Assembly (NCBI GenBank): GCA_002308095.1
Contig: DBUV01000056.1
Coordinates: forward strand, 4,243-12,574
Direction of reading: 5' to 3'
From: Acidimicrobiia bacterium UBA1281
GTDB lineage: Bacteria; Actinomycetota; Acidimicrobiia; Actinomarinales; Actinomarinaceae
Length of the DNA stretch: 8,332 bases
In this document: in pieces, positions 5,941-8,332 of the stretch
Position numbering within the stretch: the first letter of the stretch is position 1
Layout: the number at the start of each line of letters is the position of its first letter
Notes under the pieces: generated by a model
What the model saw: only the letters and a program-made list of their open reading frames with translations
What the model was told of the DNA's origin: nothing
Database searches by the model: none
Made by a program: the position numbers and the translations under genes

Positions 5941-6862
5941 TTTTTATATTGAAAATAATTTCGTCAATTGCTAATTCAGATGAAAAACCACTTGCTGCTT
6001 TGTGACCGCCGCCATCAAAAAATGAAGCTAACTTTTGCACATCAAAATCAGTTCTAGATCTTAAGCTGCCTTTGAACGAACCATCTGTTTGTTCTTTTAA
6101 CAAGAGAGCAATTCTTGATTCTTTAGCTAGCCTTACAACATCTATAAGAAAGTCTGTTTCTGCAGGAGTTGTAGTATATTTTTTGTAATCATCTTGATAA
6201 ACAACTGAGTAGATAAATCTAAGCTCATTGTCTAACTCCAAACGATCAATGACCTTACTCTGTAATTTAAGTGCATTTAACTCAATTGATCCGTAGATAT
6301 TTTCACTAATAGTGCTTAATTCAGATCCTTTAGTCATTAAATCAGCAGCTATAGAAAATACTTCCGAATCAGTATTTGAGTACTGAAATCTGCCTGTATC
6401 GGTAATTAATCCTGTCATTAAACAATCAGCAATTTCTTTGGTTATATGAATATTCTCCTCCATAAAAACTCTATAAAGCACTTGGGTCGTACTTGCTGCC
6501 TTAGGGTCTATTATCTGAAGATCTCCAAAAGTAGGATCTATATGGTGGTCAACAACCACAATTTTGTCAGAATTAAGAACTATAGATTCTAAACTACCAA
6601 GTCTTGAAGAGTTGCCACAATCGAACACAAAAACAGTTTTATAAGAATCTTCCGTAGGTATACCAATTAAATCGTACGGAAGATGATTAAGATTTGATGG
6701 TAGTTCACCTGTTACATCGAAAGCGACAGTTGATTCTATATCCAAAGAATCTAGGAGTATCTTAAGAGCTAATGCTGAACCTATAGCGTCACCATCTGGA
6801 TTAACGTGACCGGTAATCAAGATTGGGGTATCTTTAAAGTTTTCTTTAAAATTATTTTTCAT
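5918..6862 (-). CDS. nrnA: DHH/DHHA1 phosphoesterase (NrnA-like oligoribonuclease / pAp phosphatase)
   Basis: Members of this family break down 2-5 nucleotide RNAs left by other nucleases and remove the 3' phosphate from pAp; some act on cyclic dinucleotide products. The 314-residue protein has all metal-binding motifs: GHVNPDGDAIGS (18-29, with H19, D23 and D25), FDCGNSSRLG (80-89, D81), VVDHHID (103-109, the DHH triad 105-107) and GLITDTGRFQYSNT (151-164, D155). The C-terminal DHHA1 domain carries GGGHKAASGF (284-293), which binds the nucleotide. The ATG lies inside the rbfA 3' end (11-bp overlap) with no Shine-Dalgarno sequence, which suggests coupled translation. A DHH gene at this place between rbfA and truB is common in bacteria. 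Next to PNPase in the same cluster it would complete RNA turnover to mononucleotides. I cannot tell from sequence whether pAp or short RNA is preferred. Confidence 0.92.
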   Translation of the reverse strand: MKNNFKENFKDTPILITGHVNPDGDAIGSALALKILLDSLDIESTVAFDVTGELPSNLNHLPYDLIGIPTEDSYKTVFVFDCGNSSRLGSLESIVLNSDKIVVVDHHIDPTFGDLQIIDPKAASTTQVLYRVFMEENIHITKEIADCLMTGLITDTGRFQYSNTDSEVFSIAADLMTKGSELSTISENIYGSIELNALKLQSKVIDRLELDNELRFIYSVVYQDDYKKYTTTPAETDFLIDVVRLAKESRIALLLKEQTDGSFKGSLRSRTDFDVQKLASFFDGGGHKAASGFSSELAIDEIIFNIKNEIRKQI

Positions 6863-7202
6863 TAGCTTTGTATATTAATTCATTAAGTTTGTCAGCGTTT
6901 TCAAAACTTGTATCAATTTCAAATTGGATTTTGGGGATAAATTTAGTTGTTAGTTGTCTTCCTAACTCTTTTTGTATCTTGACTCTATTTTTATCAAGAG
7001 CATTAGAAAGAGTCCCTTTCGCATTTTCCAATGAGGAGACATATATTGTACAACGCTTCAAATCAGGTGAAGTAGCGACATGGGTGACAGTTGCTTTGTT
7101 TAAATTTGGATTAGAACTTCTAAGTAATTCTTGTGAAATAATTTGATGAATTTGTGGATTTATTCTGTTAATTCGCCCACCCCTCGTTTGCTTTTTCATC
7201 AT
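6852..7202 (-). CDS. rbfA: 30S ribosome-binding factor A
   Basis: RbfA is a small KH-fold protein that binds immature 30S subunits and assists 16S 5'-end maturation, with a known role in cold adaptation. At 116 residues the length is normal. The pattern fits the family: a basic N-terminal helix start (RGGRINRINPQIHQ), then ATVTHVATSPDLKRCTIYVS (38-57), with the conserved V-x-x-S-P-D-L-x-x-x-x-[IV]-Y-[VI]-S strand. A helix follows, then the closing strand FIPKIQFEID before the C-terminal helix. Two tandem ATG codons (7202-7200 and 7199-7197) could both serve as start. The first lies two bases after the infB stop. An AGGTG upstream is too far away to be a normal Shine-Dalgarno site, so coupling to infB is likely. 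Its 3' end overlaps nrnA. Confidence 0.93.
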   Translation of the reverse strand: MMKKQTRGGRINRINPQIHQIISQELLRSSNPNLNKATVTHVATSPDLKRCTIYVSSLENAKGTLSNALDKNRVKIQKELGRQLTTKFIPKIQFEIDTSFENADKLNELIYKANEK

Positions 7203-7204
7203 TA

Positions 7205-8332
7205 TTATTTTATTTCAACTTCACCTAGAATTTCGATAACGTCGCCTTCTTTAATATCTTTGTAATCAGTCAACCCAATACCGCATTCGAGACCTTCTAA
7301 AACCTTCTCGACATTATCTTTGAATCTTCTTAAAGATGTGACAGTTCCTTCATATATAACAACTCCATCTCTTAATAGTCTTGCTTTACTATCAATCTCG
7401 ACTCTTCCCTCTGTAACAATAGAACCAGCAACTACTCCTACTTTTGGCGCTCTGAAAGTTGTTCTTACATCAACCATACCAATAACTGCTTCTTCAGTTT
7501 TAATGGTCATCTCACCTTGAAGAGCCTCGGTAATGTCATCTAGTAATTCATAAATAATTTGATAAGTCCTGACATCAATACCTTTACTTTGTGCCATATT
7601 TCTAGCCTGACTATCAGGTCTAACGTTAAATCCAACTATTAATGAGTTTGTAGCACCTGCTAAGTCCACATCAGAAAGAACAATTCCACCAACTGCTGAA
7701 TGTACAATTTCAATTTGTACTTCATCTGAAGATAATTTAAGAAGACCATCTTTTATAGCTTCAACAGAACCATTAGTATCTGCTTTTAAGATGACATTAA
7801 TTGTATTTAACTCACCTTCTTGTAATAGTTGCATCATTTCAGAAACACGTGATTGGACTGTATATGAAGAGCTATCAAAGTCTTTTAATAATGTTTTGTT
7901 TTGTTCCGCTTTAGCTTTAGCTTCTTTTTGACTCTTAACAGCAACAAACTGATCCCCTGAATTAGGAGATTCGTCCCAGCCGATAATATCAACAGGCGAT
8001 CCAGGAATTACATTTTTAAGAACTTTATTCGTGTGGTCAAACATTGATTTAACTCTACAAAATGCTCCACCTGCATACAAGAAATCACCTTGCTTTAAAG
8101 TACCTCTGGTAACAACAACAGTTGCTACATTTCCTCGACCTACTTCCATTCTTGATTCAATAATATAACCAGATGCATTGGTATTAGGATTTGCTTTAAG
8201 CTCTTCTATTTCTGCAACGAGAGATAATGTCTCTAACAAATCATCTACCCCATCACCCTTTAATGCAGAAACTTCTACTACAGGTGTATCTCCACCAAGA
8301 TCTTCAGCGATTATTTCATATTTAGTTAAATC
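7205..8332 (-). CDS. infB: Translation initiation factor IF-2, C-terminal part (cut by window edge)
   Basis: IF-2 is the GTPase that brings formylmethionyl-tRNA to the 30S subunit and promotes subunit joining. The window holds the last 375 codons; the frame stays open through 8332, with a codon boundary exactly at the edge. A TTG at 8239-8237 is an internal Leu codon, not a start, because conserved sequence continues upstream. The visible part begins at the end of the G domain, with the G5 motif VSALKGDG (21-28 of the visible part). It continues through the beta-barrel domain II (about 53-105, GYIIESRMEVGRG). Domain III follows (about 165-270, with ILKADTNGSVEAI and VGGIVLSDVDLA). The C-terminal domain that binds fMet-tRNA is last, with RLLRDGVVIYEG, RRFKDNVEKVLEGLECGIG and DIKEGDVIE. 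The TAA stop is two bases before rbfA. The N-terminal region and GTP-binding motifs G1-G4 lie outside the window. Confidence 0.97.
   Translation of the reverse strand, partial: DLTKYEIIAEDLGGDTPVVEVSALKGDGVDDLLETLSLVAEIEELKANPNTNASGYIIESRMEVGRGNVATVVVTRGTLKQGDFLYAGGAFCRVKSMFDHTNKVLKNVIPGSPVDIIGWDESPNSGDQFVAVKSQKEAKAKAEQNKTLLKDFDSSSYTVQSRVSEMMQLLQEGELNTINVILKADTNGSVEAIKDGLLKLSSDEVQIEIVHSAVGGIVLSDVDLAGATNSLIVGFNVRPDSQARNMAQSKGIDVRTYQIIYELLDDITEALQGEMTIKTEEAVIGMVDVRTTFRAPKVGVVAGSIVTEGRVEIDSKARLLRDGVVIYEGTVTSLRRFKDNVEKVLEGLECGIGLTDYKDIKEGDVIEILGEVEIK

Noticed and set aside
6868..7146. A 92-codon plus-strand open frame opposite rbfA
   Set aside because: It is antisense to rbfA, has no recognisable domain, and rbfA is clearly the real gene.
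8237..8239. TTG as a start codon giving a shorter protein
   Set aside because: The frame continues upstream to the window edge with conserved IF-2 sequence, including the G5 motif, so this codon is an internal Leu.
1..8332. CRISPR array, tRNA, transposase, phage or defence genes
   Set aside because: Nothing of these types was seen on either strand. Nearly all sequence is covered by recognised housekeeping genes and the longest gap is 87 bp.

Overview
This is an AT-rich bacterial window; hand counts of two lines gave 32% and 40% G+C. It holds mostly housekeeping genes. The best lineage signal is PNPase, which follows the actinobacterial pattern along its length: an RPLRPSF block, an FDMVVAGK segment, RYMHHYNFPPYSTGE and a GNAPRL linker before the KH domain. 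An actinobacterium-like chromosome at about 35% G+C suggests a streamlined, free-living and possibly marine lineage, such as the low-GC Actinomarina-type group. That assignment is inference from protein style and composition, and no database was searched.

Layout. Positions 1-165 (minus strand) hold the N-terminal 55 codons of a gene that looks like 5-formyltetrahydrofolate cyclo-ligase. A 39-bp divergent spacer separates it from two plus-strand genes: a PlsC-family acyltransferase (205-936) and, four bases later, a UPF0316 membrane protein (941-1456). The stop codon of the second gene abuts the stop codon of pnp, with no base between the convergent genes. The rest of the window is one minus-strand block. 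Read in the direction of transcription, from the right edge, it is infB (3' part only) - rbfA - nrnA-like DHH phosphoesterase - truB - ribF - rpsO - pnp.

How the genes work together. The minus-strand block is the widely conserved bacterial translation and RNA cluster. IF-2 recruits initiator tRNA, RbfA matures the 30S subunit, and the DHH protein removes very short RNAs or dephosphorylates pAp. TruB makes pseudouridine 55 in tRNA, RibF makes FMN and FAD, S15 nucleates the 30S platform, and PNPase degrades RNA. The first five genes are spaced by 2 bp or overlap by 11, 23 and 4 bp, so they are almost certainly co-transcribed. Real gaps appear only before rpsO (39 bp) and before pnp (87 bp). The pnp gap holds a convincing inverted-repeat structure of the kind that RNase III cuts in pnp leaders of other bacteria.

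I found no mobile element, CRISPR array, tRNA, rRNA or defence gene, and no convincing unknown system. The points worth a second look are the structured rpsO-pnp leader, the zero-gap convergent junction with a palindrome inside the pnp tail, and residue substitutions in the PlsC and RibF motifs.
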